Positions 1 to 8,047 are shown, numbered from the stretch's first letter. The stretch: 64,000 nucleotides of DNA from DASZBR01 sp035943935 (GCA_035943935.1 DASZBR010000019.1:1-64000); one strand, 5' to 3'. The notes: generated from the sequence alone by a model not told the origin. Program-made: numbers and translations.

Positions 1-1289
1 GCGGGAGCCTTCAGATTAATTTGGTGCCCCGCCGTAATATCAATATTCTGACCGGTTGTTGTCATCGCAGCATTAATCGTTACATCATGAAGGGCATTCA
101 GAAATAACGTTGCGGTCGCACCCGATGATGTCATAACAGAATTAAACGTAATATCACCGGCTTGAGCACCTGGCGATCCTACACCGCCTGTAGCCAACGT
201 AACGTTTGTGCCACCACTTAATTGGGTATCAATTAACGCTACATCAATGGTTGAATCATTTCCTGTCGGAGTAAAATTCGGTTGACCTGAATTATTAGAT
301 GTACTTCCTGCGCCTGCAACAATAATATTATACGGATCGACTAACCACGAACCACCTTGTCCTGCATCAATTACTGCGGTAGGCTCAATAATTAATTTAT
401 GTCCCGAGGTTTCAATATGTCCACCACCGGATGCTTTTAATTTTCCGGAAACTCTTGTTGTTCCTGCATTTCCGCCATTTAAAATAATTTCGCCTTTTTT
501 ATTCACTGACACACTTGTTGCTTCGATAGTTCCTGACATGCTCACAACATCTTGTACGACTTGTGCTGCAGAATTTGCAGTCATGTAAACTTTGCCGCCG
601 TTGGCGGTAATTGTTCCGGAATTAGATACATAGCCGTTTTGGACTGCAGGACTGGTTCCGAAATTAATTAATTGATCACCGTATAAATCTAAAACAAAAC
701 TTGAACCTGAAGATAAATAAACTTTGCCTAAATTGGCTGTAATAATTCCATTATTTTCTACACCGGGTGCAACCAACGCGACCATGCCAGTATCTGCAAC
801 GGTAATACTGCCGTTATTAATAATTTTTGAGTTTTCAAAACCGGGAACCATATCAAATTTATATTGACCAGACATAAAATTACTGTCGGTAATGTTATGT
901 GTAGTCACTAATAAACCCGCAACGTTCACTTGGCTGTTTGCGCCAAAGACAACACCGTTAGGATTAACGATCCAGACTTGGCCATTTGCAAAAAGTGATC
1001 CATTAAAATTGGTGGGGAGTCCTGAGTTAATTTTATTTAAAGCAATTGAACTCACACTGGGTTGATTAAATCTGACGGTTTCATTTACAGCAGTATTAAA
1101 TCCAGTCCAATTAATTACCGTATTTTGTGAAGATTGATTAATCGTTGTGGTAGTACCTGATTGTGTAACAGTTGCGCTACCCGCACTTACCTGTGCACCT
1201 TCTGGCAACGCAACTGCAAAATGCCAAAAGAAAAAACTGGCAATTGCCGTTAATTTAAACCCTCTTTTTAGTAGCGTTGTTATATCCAT
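1..1289 (-). CDS. Filamentous haemagglutinin-like TpsA exoprotein (N-terminal part)
   Basis: About 429 codons can be read from an ATG at 1289 to the window edge without a stop, so the gene continues outside. The protein starts with a basic and hydrophobic signal peptide (MDITTLLKRGFKLTAIASFF, then FWHFAVA-LPEG). A two-partner-secretion domain follows, with VINWTGFN near residue 55, the hallmark NPNGVVFG near residue 105 and repeated N-G-G-K-V-Y beta-helix rungs. Proteins of this family are exported by Sec and then by a TpsB outer-membrane partner, and act as adhesins, toxins or haemagglutinins. No TpsB gene lies in the window. A run of six G sits just before the start and doubles as the ribosome-binding site. 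Family call is firm; the specific function is unknown because the C-terminus is missing. Confidence 0.85.
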   Translation of the reverse strand, partial: MDITTLLKRGFKLTAIASFFFWHFAVALPEGAQVSAGSATVTQSGTTTTINQSSQNTVINWTGFNTAVNETVRFNQPSVSSIALNKINSGLPTNFNGSLFANGQVWIVNPNGVVFGANSQVNVAGLLVTTHNITDSNFMSGQYKFDMVPGFENSKIINNGSITVADTGMVALVAPGVENNGIITANLGKVYLSSGSSFVLDLYGDQLINFGTSPAVQNGYVSNSGTITANGGKVYMTANSAAQVVQDVVSMSGTIEATSVSVNKKGEIILNGGNAGTTRVSGKLKASGGGHIETSGHKLIIEPTAVIDAGQGGSWLVDPYNIIVAGAGSTSNNSGQPNFTPTGNDSTIDVALIDTQLSGGTNVTLATGGVGSPGAQAGDITFNSVMTSSGATATLFLNALHDVTINAAMTTTGQNIDITAGHQINLKAP

Positions 1290-1350
1290 ATACCCCCCAC
1301 AAAAGCAGGACAGGAGAACCTGTCCTATATATAGGTATAGATCAGATTTC

Positions 1351-1380
1351 GGGGGTTGGTGGGCGGTGGGAGGGTTGGGG
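1351..1380 (+). other. G-quadruplex motif upstream of the TpsA gene
   Basis: The plus strand carries five runs of three or more G separated by loops of one to five bases: GGGGG, GGG, GGG, GGG and GGGG. This meets the usual G3+N1-7 rule for an intramolecular quadruplex. It lies about 65-90 bases upstream of the TpsA start, on the strand that would be the template. A further run of seven G lies at 1395-1401. Whether it folds in the cell is not known. Confidence 0.6.
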
Positions 1381-1464
1381 TGAAATATATTTGAGGGGGG
1401 GTATTCCTTATATATAGGGCAAAGCGGCCTTTGCCCCCCCTCCTGTTTCCCCCACACCCGCGCT

Positions 1465-1646
1465 GCCGCGCGCCCCTCTCCTGCTTCTAGGCGTTGTTGA
1501 ATAAATAGGGCTTTGTAGCCTGGATTGAGCGGAGCGAAATCCGGGAAATATCAATGTTTTTTGCAGTTCCTGGATTTCGCTCCGCTCAATCCAGGCTACA
1601 GGTGAATTATTCAACAAAGCCTGCTTCTAGGAGAGGGGCGCGCGGC
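1465..1646. repeat. Long hairpin interrupted by a MITE in its loop
   Basis: Two perfect 17-bp arms, 1465-1481 and 1630-1646 (GCCGCGCGCCCCTCTCC and its complement), would pair across a loop of only TGCTTCTA before the insertion. The loop now appears twice, at 1482-1489 and 1622-1629, flanking the inserted element. The uninterrupted ancestor was a GC-rich 42-bp hairpin. Confidence 0.8.
1490..1621. mobile_element. 132-bp MITE with internal 29-bp palindrome
   Basis: The terminal inverted repeats are GGCGTTGTTGAATAA (1490-1504) and the complement of GGCTTTGTTGAATAA (1607-1621), with one mismatch. The element is bracketed by an exact 8-bp duplication TGCTTCTA. Inside it, two perfect 29-bp arms at 1514-1542 and 1572-1600 form a long hairpin whose sequence is of the type GTAGCCTGGATTGAGCGGAG. 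There is no transposase frame, so it would need to be mobilised in trans. The ends resemble those I recall for IS903-like members of the IS5 family, which usually make 9-bp duplications. A related palindrome lies at 43053-43137. Confidence 0.75.
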
Positions 1647-1676
1647 AAACGGGGGTGAGGTAATAGAAAACCCCCT

Positions 1677-1772
1677 CCCCAGCCCGCAACGGCGCCTTCG
1701 GGGGGATCCGGGCGCGACAAAACGCCCTTTCCGAGGCAAAAACCGCCCCGAAGCTGTAATGGCGGGCTGGGG
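1677..1772. repeat. GC-rich nested fold-back
   Basis: Three stems nest inside each other: 11 bp at 1677-1687/1762-1772, 8 bp at 1696-1703/1746-1753 and 5 bp at 1710-1714/1723-1727. It is either a decayed repeat element or a structured transcript. No coding potential is apparent. Confidence 0.5.
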
Positions 1773-1904
1773 GTGGTCAAAAGCCAGTTTTCGGGGCATC
1801 GGACCGCCCCCAAGTTGTCACAACAACTTGAGACATCAAAATAACGAGACAAATTTCGTATATCAGAAGAAAACCGGCCAATGAAAGTGTCACCCATTTA
1901 TCAA

Positions 1905-1933
1905 TTGATTGAAAAATGATTCGTTGATATACT
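1905..1933 (+). promoter_or_regulatory. Sigma70-type promoter of the toxin-antitoxin pair
   Basis: TTGATT at 1905-1910 and TATACT at 1928-1933 are separated by 17 bases. They match the consensus at four and five of six positions. The predicted transcript starts about 25 bases ahead of the first gene, which has AGGAG just before its ATG. Confidence 0.55.
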
Positions 1934-1965
1934 ATCGCACTAATATGTTGTTTTAGGAGATCGAT

Positions 1966-2253
1966 ATGTTACATCATCAAGTTAAAGTCGTCGGAGTCAA
2001 TGGCCAAATTTCATTGGGCAAAGCACTGGCCGGCAAGATCGTCAAAATCGAGCAAATTGATAAAAGCACCTGGGTCATTAAATCAGGCGAATTTATTCCT
2101 GATTCACAGAAATGGCTCAGCGAAAATGATAATATGGGAAAAATTGATGCGGCAGTAAAATGGGCCGAAAAAAATCCTACCCGCACAGATAATTCCGAAG
2201 AAATTTTAAGCAAAATGGAAACTTTGGCGAAATCAAAAGATGTCAAAAATTAA
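1966..2253 (+). CDS. Putative type II antitoxin, first gene of the pair
   Basis: This 95-residue protein has an N-terminal segment (VNGQISLGKALAGKIVKIEQ, residues about 10-29) resembling the short beta-strand DNA-binding fold of AbrB/SpoVT-like antitoxins. The rest is charged and helical and could wrap the toxin. AGGAG precedes the ATG with good spacing. Its end overlaps the downstream toxin gene by 14 bases, the usual sign of translational coupling in such modules. The AbrB reading is tentative; the antitoxin role rests mostly on position and on the partner. Confidence 0.55.
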   Translation: MLHHQVKVVGVNGQISLGKALAGKIVKIEQIDKSTWVIKSGEFIPDSQKWLSENDNMGKIDAAVKWAEKNPTRTDNSEEILSKMETLAKSKDVKN

Positions 2254-2536
2254 ACTGGACTTAAACCATCCAATATTTCAGCAAGATTTTTTAAACCTCG
2301 AAAAGGTTGAGATTGTCGCACTACAAAAAACCTTGCGAAAAATATCCAACTTAACCTGGATAGAACTACACAAAGATAACGGGCTTAAATGGGAGGCTAT
2401 CAATGTGAAGCATGATAGAGTTAAAGATCGCATTTATACATTTAGATTTTCACAAAAGTATCGCGCTACTGCTATTAGAGAAGATAACACGATAAGAATT
2501 CTCACTCTTCACGTCGACCATGATAGCGCTTATTAA
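2240..2536 (+). CDS. RelE/ParE-like toxin
   Basis: A 98-residue basic protein whose C-terminal half (RIYTFRFSQKYRATAIREDN, then IRILTLHVDHDSAY) follows the beta-sheet pattern of the RelE/ParE superfamily, with Arg residues in the sheet and a C-terminal VDHDSAY. Family members cleave mRNA on the ribosome or poison gyrase. The gene overlaps the preceding antitoxin by 14 bases. Which subfamily it belongs to, and whether it is active, cannot be told from sequence alone. Confidence 0.65.
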   Translation: MSKIKLDLNHPIFQQDFLNLEKVEIVALQKTLRKISNLTWIELHKDNGLKWEAINVKHDRVKDRIYTFRFSQKYRATAIREDNTIRILTLHVDHDSAY

Positions 2537-2565
2537 AAAATTTATTTTTCAAGGGGTTTACTAAC

Positions 2566-3006
2566 ATGGAAACAAAATGGATCGTCTTCGCCAACGCAAG
2601 CTTGGCTCATATTTATAGCGTCAATAAATCAGTTGAATTAGTCCAAACACTAGAACATTCAGCAAGCCGAGAAAAAACACATGATTTAGTCGAAGACCGA
2701 CCCGGGCATTATCATAAAGGCGGAGATTCACGCGGCGCGTATTCCCCACACAGCACACCCAAAGAACAGGAACAAGATAAATTCGCGAAAGAAATAATTG
2801 ATCTCTTAGAAAAAAATCGAAATTCACATCAATTCACACAACTCATTATTATTGCCGCACCTCGTTTCCATGGCTTATTAATCAACCATATCCATGAGCC
2901 GTTAAAAAAGCTGATCACTAAAATCATCGAGAAAGATGTTGTTGAACAAACAGATAACGAATTAAAAAAATATATTCAAGCGCTCGCATCTGACGGTAGC
3001 TTATAA
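2566..3006 (+). CDS. Host-attachment family protein (PF10116-like)
   Basis: The 146-residue product begins KWIVFANASLAHIYSVNKS, then has a basic and His-rich region (RPGHYHKGGDSRGAYSPHST, residues about 46-65) and a C-terminal Rossmann-like half with LIIIAAPRFHGLL. That arrangement is typical of proteins named after an Agrobacterium protein needed for attachment to plant cells; the molecular role is unknown and the fold resembles translation-factor release domains. AAGGGG precedes the ATG. Its last 31 bases overlap the convergent hydrolase-like gene. Family call good, function open. Confidence 0.75.
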   Translation: METKWIVFANASLAHIYSVNKSVELVQTLEHSASREKTHDLVEDRPGHYHKGGDSRGAYSPHSTPKEQEQDKFAKEIIDLLEKNRNSHQFTQLIIIAAPRFHGLLINHIHEPLKKLITKIIEKDVVEQTDNELKKYIQALASDGSL

Positions 3007-3773
3007 ATACGCGAAGATTTTTTATTCTGCGCCGACGGCAACCAACTCAATAATACATCAGAAAATGTAGTCGCCATCAGAGGCGATAAATTCGATGACT
3101 CAAACCCTAAATCCACTGCGGTTAAATTCGGCATTTTTTTAGTCGCCCACTCTACTGCTGATTTCGTCGTTAAAAATCCTAGACCTGCATGTAACAATAA
3201 TTTTTTTATCTCGCTCTCCTGCAACCACGCCGAATATTCTTCAATAACAGAAATCACCGGACTCTCCGAATTAATATACGGATTATCTTGGAAAGTTTTT
3301 AAAAAAGCCGGAGATAACATGCCCTTCGCTTTACCCGATTCTTTTTTGACAAATAATTTTAAACGCTCAAAAAACAGCGAAATGTCGAGATGATTTTTCT
3401 CTAGGCGTAAATAGGCTTCCGTAAAGACCAAACCTGATATTTTATCAGGATATTGACGCGCATAATCCAATCCCACAATGGATCCCCAGCCGTTTAAAAC
3501 TAAGGTTAAATCTTGCAGATCTAACGCATCAATAAAACCTTTGAGAAATAACACATGATCTTCTATGGAATAATCTAATTTGGGTTTGCCTGATTTTCCC
3601 AAACCAATTAAATCCATTGCAATACACTGTGCATGCGAAGAAGCGTTTGAGATAATTCCTTCCCACATCAGGCTGGTGCCAGGAACGCCATGTAGAAACA
3701 AAAGAGTTTTCCCCATGCCTTGCGTGATATAACTCATATCAACATTGTTTACGGTAATCGTTTGCGATTCCAT
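2976..3773 (-). CDS. Alpha/beta-hydrolase-fold protein, catalytically dead (copy A)
   Basis: The 265-residue protein follows the haloalkane-dehalogenase/epoxide-hydrolase layout: oxyanion-loop motif LLFLHGVPGTSLMW (about 25-38), the strand and elbow LVLNGWGSIVGLDYARQYPD (about 91-110) and the acid strand VFTEAYLRLEK. In active dehalogenases the elbow reads HDWG with Asp as nucleophile; here it is NGWG, so Gly stands where Asp should be. The C-terminal segment that should carry the catalytic His (AVDLGFESSNLSPLM) has none. The acid Glu and the Trp are kept. It overlaps the upstream receiver gene by one base (TAATG), so the two are almost certainly translated together. Likely a binding or sensor protein rather than an enzyme. 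Close paralog of the gene at 6913-7650. Confidence 0.75.
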   Translation of the reverse strand: MESQTITVNNVDMSYITQGMGKTLLFLHGVPGTSLMWEGIISNASSHAQCIAMDLIGLGKSGKPKLDYSIEDHVLFLKGFIDALDLQDLTLVLNGWGSIVGLDYARQYPDKISGLVFTEAYLRLEKNHLDISLFFERLKLFVKKESGKAKGMLSPAFLKTFQDNPYINSESPVISVIEEYSAWLQESEIKKLLLHAGLGFLTTKSAVEWATKKMPNLTAVDLGFESSNLSPLMATTFSDVLLSWLPSAQNKKSSRIYKLPSDASA

Positions 3774-4549
3774 TAGCGAGTCTCCACTTCACAAATCGCA
3801 TCAACCAATTCTTGACGCGTATGTGCGCCTTTTTGCAAAATACTTTTGCTGTATTTTTTTAACATCGTATTTTCATCGGGCGTTAATTCTTTTGCAGAAA
3901 CAATAATAATAGGAATATCGCGCCATTGTTCTTTTTTCTGCAATTCCTCAATCAAGCTAAACCCATCCATTTCCGGCATCATCAAATCTAACAAAATAAT
4001 AGACGGTAAAACATCAGCCATTTTATTCAATGCATCACGACCATTGATGGCTTCGATGGAATTCCACCCTGCTTTTTTCGCTGCAGCCGTCATAATGTCG
4101 CGTGCGGATTCATCATCATCGACCACTAATAGTGTGGACACACCCTCGGGCAGTAATTCTTTAATTTTTCGAATCATGATATTGATATCGATGGGTTTAG
4201 AGAGAAAGTGAACTTCACTCAACATCAGCCCTAAATTTTCTTGCGAAGATTTTTGTGTCGTGACAACCAGAGGAATTTTTGATAATTGATCATCAGATTT
4301 TAATTCCAATAAAGTTAATGTCTGTTCAAGCAAAGATTCATCAAACGTCATTGTTTCTGAAATATCCAACACAATTATACTGGGGTCTGTTTTGCGTGCG
4401 AATCGTAATCCTTCTCCACCATTTCTGGCATGCAAGACTTTAAATCCCCGCTCTTGAAAATGAGAGAGAATTTCTTCCAACGATTGAGGAACTCGACTGA
4501 TCACCAACGCAAGTTTGCGGTTATCGTTATCTTCGGGCAACAATGACAT
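3773..4549 (-). CDS. Tandem-receiver response regulator (two REC domains)
   Basis: The 258-residue protein has two receiver domains and nothing else. REC1 (about 11-125) keeps a phosphoacceptor-like Asp in IIVLDIS and the Lys in LSKPID but lacks the acidic pair (LVISRVP). REC2 (about 135-255) is canonical: LLVVDDDESARD, phosphoacceptor in LLDLMMPEMDG, and VSAKEL. It aligns along its length with the C-terminal half of the hybrid kinase at 8048-9532, so it looks like a copy stripped of the kinase core. No DNA-binding domain follows. It heads the two-gene minus-strand operon with the hydrolase-like gene and is divergent from the kinase at 4672, sharing a 122-bp upstream region. Confidence 0.85.
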   Translation of the reverse strand: MSLLPEDNDNRKLALVISRVPQSLEEILSHFQERGFKVLHARNGGEGLRFARKTDPSIIVLDISETMTFDESLLEQTLTLLELKSDDQLSKIPLVVTTQKSSQENLGLMLSEVHFLSKPIDINIMIRKIKELLPEGVSTLLVVDDDESARDIMTAAAKKAGWNSIEAINGRDALNKMADVLPSIILLDLMMPEMDGFSLIEELQKKEQWRDIPIIIVSAKELTPDENTMLKKYSKSILQKGAHTRQELVDAICEVETR

Positions 4550-4671
4550 GCAGAAACTCCCTTTTCATAAAATCACCCGACACCATACGGGAAACAGCGG
4601 GAATATATCAAGTAGTTTGTATATTTCAAAACTGGTAAGCTTAGACAGAATTTTTTGCCGGGAGAAATACT

Positions 4672-6930
4672 ATGCAAGGATCCGCACCGTTATTACCCAC
4701 ACATATCACACGCGGACTCATCACGACAATATTATTGATGAGTCTTATTTTTTCGCGATGGTTCTTGATACAACCCAATACCGTATTATGCTTTGGCGTG
4801 CTCTCTCTCGGATTATGGTTACAACCCACCAAAAACACCTTCGCCCAACTTACTACCATCGCTTGCGTCGGACTGGCCATCGTGATTGCATTATTTGCCA
4901 ATCACATGTCGCCGCTCACAACGTTTAATGTTTGCATCATCAGCGTAGGACTCGTCTTATTTTTGGGCGATCGTAACGCTCAATCTACGGCTCAATATTT
5001 TTTATTAGCGTCTTTAATCATTCCGCTGATTGTCTTCACCAGTTATCTTTATAATAACCCGTCATTTTTTCAATTCGGAAACGTCGCGCCACTGTCTTTT
5101 TCAACGGCCGCGCTGTTTCTGCTTTTTTCTTTTACGGCATTGTCCTGTAATCCTACTCAAAGCATTTTGAGCATTTTTGGAACTCACGGCTCAGGCGGGA
5201 CACTGGCAAAATATTTAATCCCGACGGTAATTTGTCTTCCCATCATCTTTGGCTATTTTCGTGTAACCGGCCAAACCGTGTATGTGCACACGCGAGAATT
5301 CGATGTCACCTTGATGACCTTAATGATCGTTTTTTCTTTTGTACCCATTGTCTGGTTCACTGCATTTTTATTGAATAAATCCGAAGAAGCTTTACGCGTT
5401 GCAAAACAACACGCCGAAACCGCCAACCAAGCTAAGAGTGCTTTTTTAGCCGCCATGAGTCACGAAATCCGAACACCATTGAATGGCGTGATTGGAATGA
5501 CCACGTTATTGTCCGATACCTCACTCACATCTGAACAACGTGAATATGCAGAAACCATTCGAATTTCAGGCGAATCGTTGTTGCGCGTAATCAATGATAT
5601 TTTAGATTTTTCAAAAATAGAATCAGAACGTCTCAAACTCGAATTAATTGATTTTGATTTGCGCACGATGGTGGAAGAATCAGTGAATGTCATCTCCTCC
5701 ACAGCCACGCAAAAAGGATTATCCCTCCGTACTATTATGGATCCGACCATTCCGACGTGGATCAATGGCGACCCCGCACGCTTAAGCCAAATTTTAATTA
5801 ATCTGTTAGGCAATGCTGTGAAATTTACCGACAAAGGCGAAATCACCCTCCATGTTTCACTCAGAAGTCAGGTATTACGTTTTGCAGTAACGGATCACGG
5901 CATTGGCATCACCCCTCAAGTCAAAACACGTTTATTTAAAACCTTTTCGCAAGGCGATAGTTCGACGTCACGTAAATACGGTGGAAGCGGTTTAGGTTTA
6001 GCGATTTGTAAACGATTAGTCGGATATATGAGTGGCAACATTGATGTCGACAGCACTCCCGGTCAAGGGAGTACCTTTTGGTTTACCATTCCCTTTGTTC
6101 CAGCAATATCTGAAAAACCCACAAGCACTAAACCGACACAAGACACTGAAATAAAGCCGCTGCTCACCTCCAAACAGACAAAAAAACGCGCGGATATATT
6201 ATTAGTCGAAGATTATCCCATCAATCAACAAGTGGTATTGGGCATGTTAAAAAAATTAGGCTTTAATCATGTCGATGTCGCCAACAATGGAATTGAAGCC
6301 TTAAAAGCATTGGAAAAAATTTCCTATGATTTGATTTTCATGGACTGTCAAATGCCTGAAATGGATGGGTATGACGCCAGTCGTGAAATTCGTCGCCGCC
6401 ACAAAAAAAATATTCCCATTATTGCAATGACGGCACATACGTTAACCGGTGATCGTGAAAAATGTTTAGAGGCAGGCATGGATGATTATTTGGCAAAACC
6501 GATTGATCGAAAAGAATTGTCACGTGCATTAACGCAATGGTTACCTGAAAAATCACAGCAAATTGAAACGCCCCTCGCCATTGATCCTGCGCGTTTAAAA
6601 GATATATTCGGCGACGATACCGAAGCATTACAGGCTTTTCTCAGAAAAATTTCGCGTTCAATGACAACGCTGCTTAACCATCTCGAAAAACATATTGCTG
6701 CGCGCGATGAAATTCACGCAAAACAGGTTTGCCATAATATAAAAGGCGTGAGCGGAAATATTGGTGCTCATCACATGCATGAACTCTCAAAATCACTTGA
6801 GGAAAAAATTCTTCAACAGGATTGGCAAAATACAGAGATTTTATATCAATCGCAGAAAGAGGCGTTCAAAGTCCTCAAGAAATTCATACAACAAGAGCTG
6901 AAAAGTGGGAAGTTACAACCAACCCAATAA
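4672..6930 (+). CDS. Membrane hybrid histidine kinase (HK-REC-HPt), HK1
   Basis: The 752-residue protein has about eight hydrophobic segments in residues 12-240, with no large periplasmic loop. The kinase core follows: HisKA with SHEIRTPLNGVIGM (His near 264), the ATP-binding G1 box DHGIGITPQV (near 407) and G2 GGSGLGLAICK (near 436). A receiver starts ILLVEDYPINQQ with its Asp in FMDCQMPEMDG (near 555). A C-terminal HPt has its His in CHNIKGVSGNIGA (near 686). This is the complete four-step His-Asp-His relay in one chain. The membrane module is shared with the three kinases at 9644-16219 and includes YLIPTVICLPIIFGYFR. Its 3' end overlaps the convergent gene at 6913 by 18 bases. Signal sensed is unknown. 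Confidence 0.9.
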   Translation: MQGSAPLLPTHITRGLITTILLMSLIFSRWFLIQPNTVLCFGVLSLGLWLQPTKNTFAQLTTIACVGLAIVIALFANHMSPLTTFNVCIISVGLVLFLGDRNAQSTAQYFLLASLIIPLIVFTSYLYNNPSFFQFGNVAPLSFSTAALFLLFSFTALSCNPTQSILSIFGTHGSGGTLAKYLIPTVICLPIIFGYFRVTGQTVYVHTREFDVTLMTLMIVFSFVPIVWFTAFLLNKSEEALRVAKQHAETANQAKSAFLAAMSHEIRTPLNGVIGMTTLLSDTSLTSEQREYAETIRISGESLLRVINDILDFSKIESERLKLELIDFDLRTMVEESVNVISSTATQKGLSLRTIMDPTIPTWINGDPARLSQILINLLGNAVKFTDKGEITLHVSLRSQVLRFAVTDHGIGITPQVKTRLFKTFSQGDSSTSRKYGGSGLGLAICKRLVGYMSGNIDVDSTPGQGSTFWFTIPFVPAISEKPTSTKPTQDTEIKPLLTSKQTKKRADILLVEDYPINQQVVLGMLKKLGFNHVDVANNGIEALKALEKISYDLIFMDCQMPEMDGYDASREIRRRHKKNIPIIAMTAHTLTGDREKCLEAGMDDYLAKPIDRKELSRALTQWLPEKSQQIETPLAIDPARLKDIFGDDTEALQAFLRKISRSMTTLLNHLEKHIAARDEIHAKQVCHNIKGVSGNIGAHHMHELSKSLEEKILQQDWQNTEILYQSQKEAFKVLKKFIQQELKSGKLQPTQ

Positions 6931-7650
6931 TGCCTCTGAAAATTTCTGCGCCATCACACCCGACAACGTCGTCGCTTCTATGCCTAAATCAACAGCGGTG
7001 ATATTGGGCAAGGTTTTGATGGCCCAATTAGCCGCGGCACGTGTCGTCAAAAATCCCGAACCTCCGTATAACAATAATTTTTTATTCGGTGCTTGTTCAA
7101 GCCACGCGGAATAATTTTCAATCACAGGAATTACAGGGCTATTGGGATTCACATAGGGATTATCTTCCAGTGTTTTCCAGAACGCATGCGTCAGCATCAT
7201 TTTCAACTTTTCCGATTCATTTTTCTCAAGCTGTTTTAATTTTTCAAAAAACAATGAAATATTTTGATGATCTTTTTCTAGCCGTAAATACGCTTCGGTA
7301 AAGACTAAACCCGCTATTTTGTCCGGATATTGGCGCGCATACTCCAAGCCTACAATAGAACCCCAACCGTTTAAGACTAACGTAAAATAGTCCAATCCCA
7401 ACGAATCAATAAATCCTTTTAAAAATAACACATGGTCATCAATCGAATAATCTAATTTGGGTTTATCTGATTTTCCCATGCCAATTAAATCCACGGCGAT
7501 ACACTGCGCTTGAGAAGATACCAGTGACATAATCGGTATCCACATGTCTGAAGTCCCGGGCACCCCGTGTAAAAATAACAAGGTTTTACCTTTTCCTTCA
7601 GTGAGGTAATGCATATTTTTACCCATGACAACTATATTCTGTGATTCCAT
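6913..7650 (-). CDS. Alpha/beta-hydrolase-fold protein, catalytically dead (copy B)
   Basis: A 245-residue paralog of the protein at 2976-3773, alike over nearly its full length but lacking its 20-residue basic tail. It has LLFLHGVPGTSDMW, the elbow LVLNGWGSIVGLEYARQYPD and VFTEAYLRLEKDH. As in copy A, Gly replaces the nucleophile Asp of the dehalogenase HDWG motif, and no His is found where the catalytic one should be (AVDLGIEATTLSGVM). Conservation of both losses in two copies suggests the inactive form is what is selected. AAGGGG precedes the ATG. It is last of a three-gene minus-strand operon with a single receiver and a soluble hybrid kinase, 13 bases after the receiver. Confidence 0.75.
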   Translation of the reverse strand: MESQNIVVMGKNMHYLTEGKGKTLLFLHGVPGTSDMWIPIMSLVSSQAQCIAVDLIGMGKSDKPKLDYSIDDHVLFLKGFIDSLGLDYFTLVLNGWGSIVGLEYARQYPDKIAGLVFTEAYLRLEKDHQNISLFFEKLKQLEKNESEKLKMMLTHAFWKTLEDNPYVNPNSPVIPVIENYSAWLEQAPNKKLLLYGGSGFLTTRAAANWAIKTLPNITAVDLGIEATTLSGVMAQKFSEALLGWL

Positions 7651-7663
7651 TCTTAAACCCCTT

Positions 7664-8038
7664 TTATTTCACTAACTTCTCTATCTTCTCAATCAACGAC
7701 ACAAAATCAACGGGTTTGCTTTCATATTCTTCACAACCCACTTCAATGCTGCGCTCGCGGTCAGTCGCCGTCGTATGTCCCGTCAATGCAATAATCGGAA
7801 TATGTTTTGTCGCCGCATCGGCTTTCAATTGACGCGACGCTTCCCATCCATCCAAAATCGGTAATCCCATATCCATTAAAATAATATGCGGCAACTTTTT
7901 TTTGGCGATTTGAATCGCTTCTTCGCCATTCACCGCCAATATAATGTCATACCCTTTTCGTTTTAATCGCTGCGATAACATATCGCTGTTTAATTCATCA
8001 TCTTCGACAATTAATACCTTTATCTTTTTCACCGCCAT
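7664..8038 (-). CDS. Single-domain response regulator (CheY/DivK-like)
   Basis: The 124 residues form one receiver: acidic pair in VLIVEDDELNSDML, phosphoacceptor Asp in IILMDMGLPILDGWE (near 57), Thr in IIALTGHTT and Lys in SKPVD. There is no output domain, so it must act by protein contact or as a phosphate shuttle between the kinases and HPt domains of this locus. AAGGAA lies before the start. It is 9 bases after the hybrid kinase gene and 13 before the hydrolase-like gene, in one operon. Confidence 0.9.
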   Translation of the reverse strand: MAVKKIKVLIVEDDELNSDMLSQRLKRKGYDIILAVNGEEAIQIAKKKLPHIILMDMGLPILDGWEASRQLKADAATKHIPIIALTGHTTATDRERSIEVGCEEYESKPVDFVSLIEKIEKLVK

Positions 8039-8047
8039 AGCGTTTCC

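Larger units (their letters stand above)
1290..1965. other. Palindrome-rich intergenic region, no gene
   Basis: This is the only gap over 300 bases. I find no convincing gene in it; open frames here run through inverted repeats. It holds a 7-bp inverted repeat at 1307-1313/1320-1326 just upstream of the TpsA start, a palindrome CCTATATATAGG at 1324-1335, a G-quadruplex motif at 1351-1380, a perfect 8-bp hairpin at 1417-1424/1429-1436, a hairpin split by a MITE at 1465-1646, a GC-rich fold-back at 1677-1772, an 8-bp hairpin at 1811-1818/1823-1830 and a promoter at 1905-1933. The stretch 1340-1810 looks clearly more GC-rich than the rest of the window. Confidence 0.7.

Noticed and set aside
1147..1897. 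Open frames at 1147-1383 (+), 1408-1617 (-), 1607-1897 (-) and 1611-1799 (-)
   Set aside because: The first is antisense to the TpsA start and its promoter; the others run through the MITE, hairpins and GC-rich fold-back. Their products are low-complexity with no family pattern or ribosome-binding site.
4515..4928. Frame of 137 residues on the plus strand across the start of HK1
   Set aside because: It overlaps two real genes in other frames, has no recognisable domain, and is rich in His, Tyr and Arg in the way of shadow frames.
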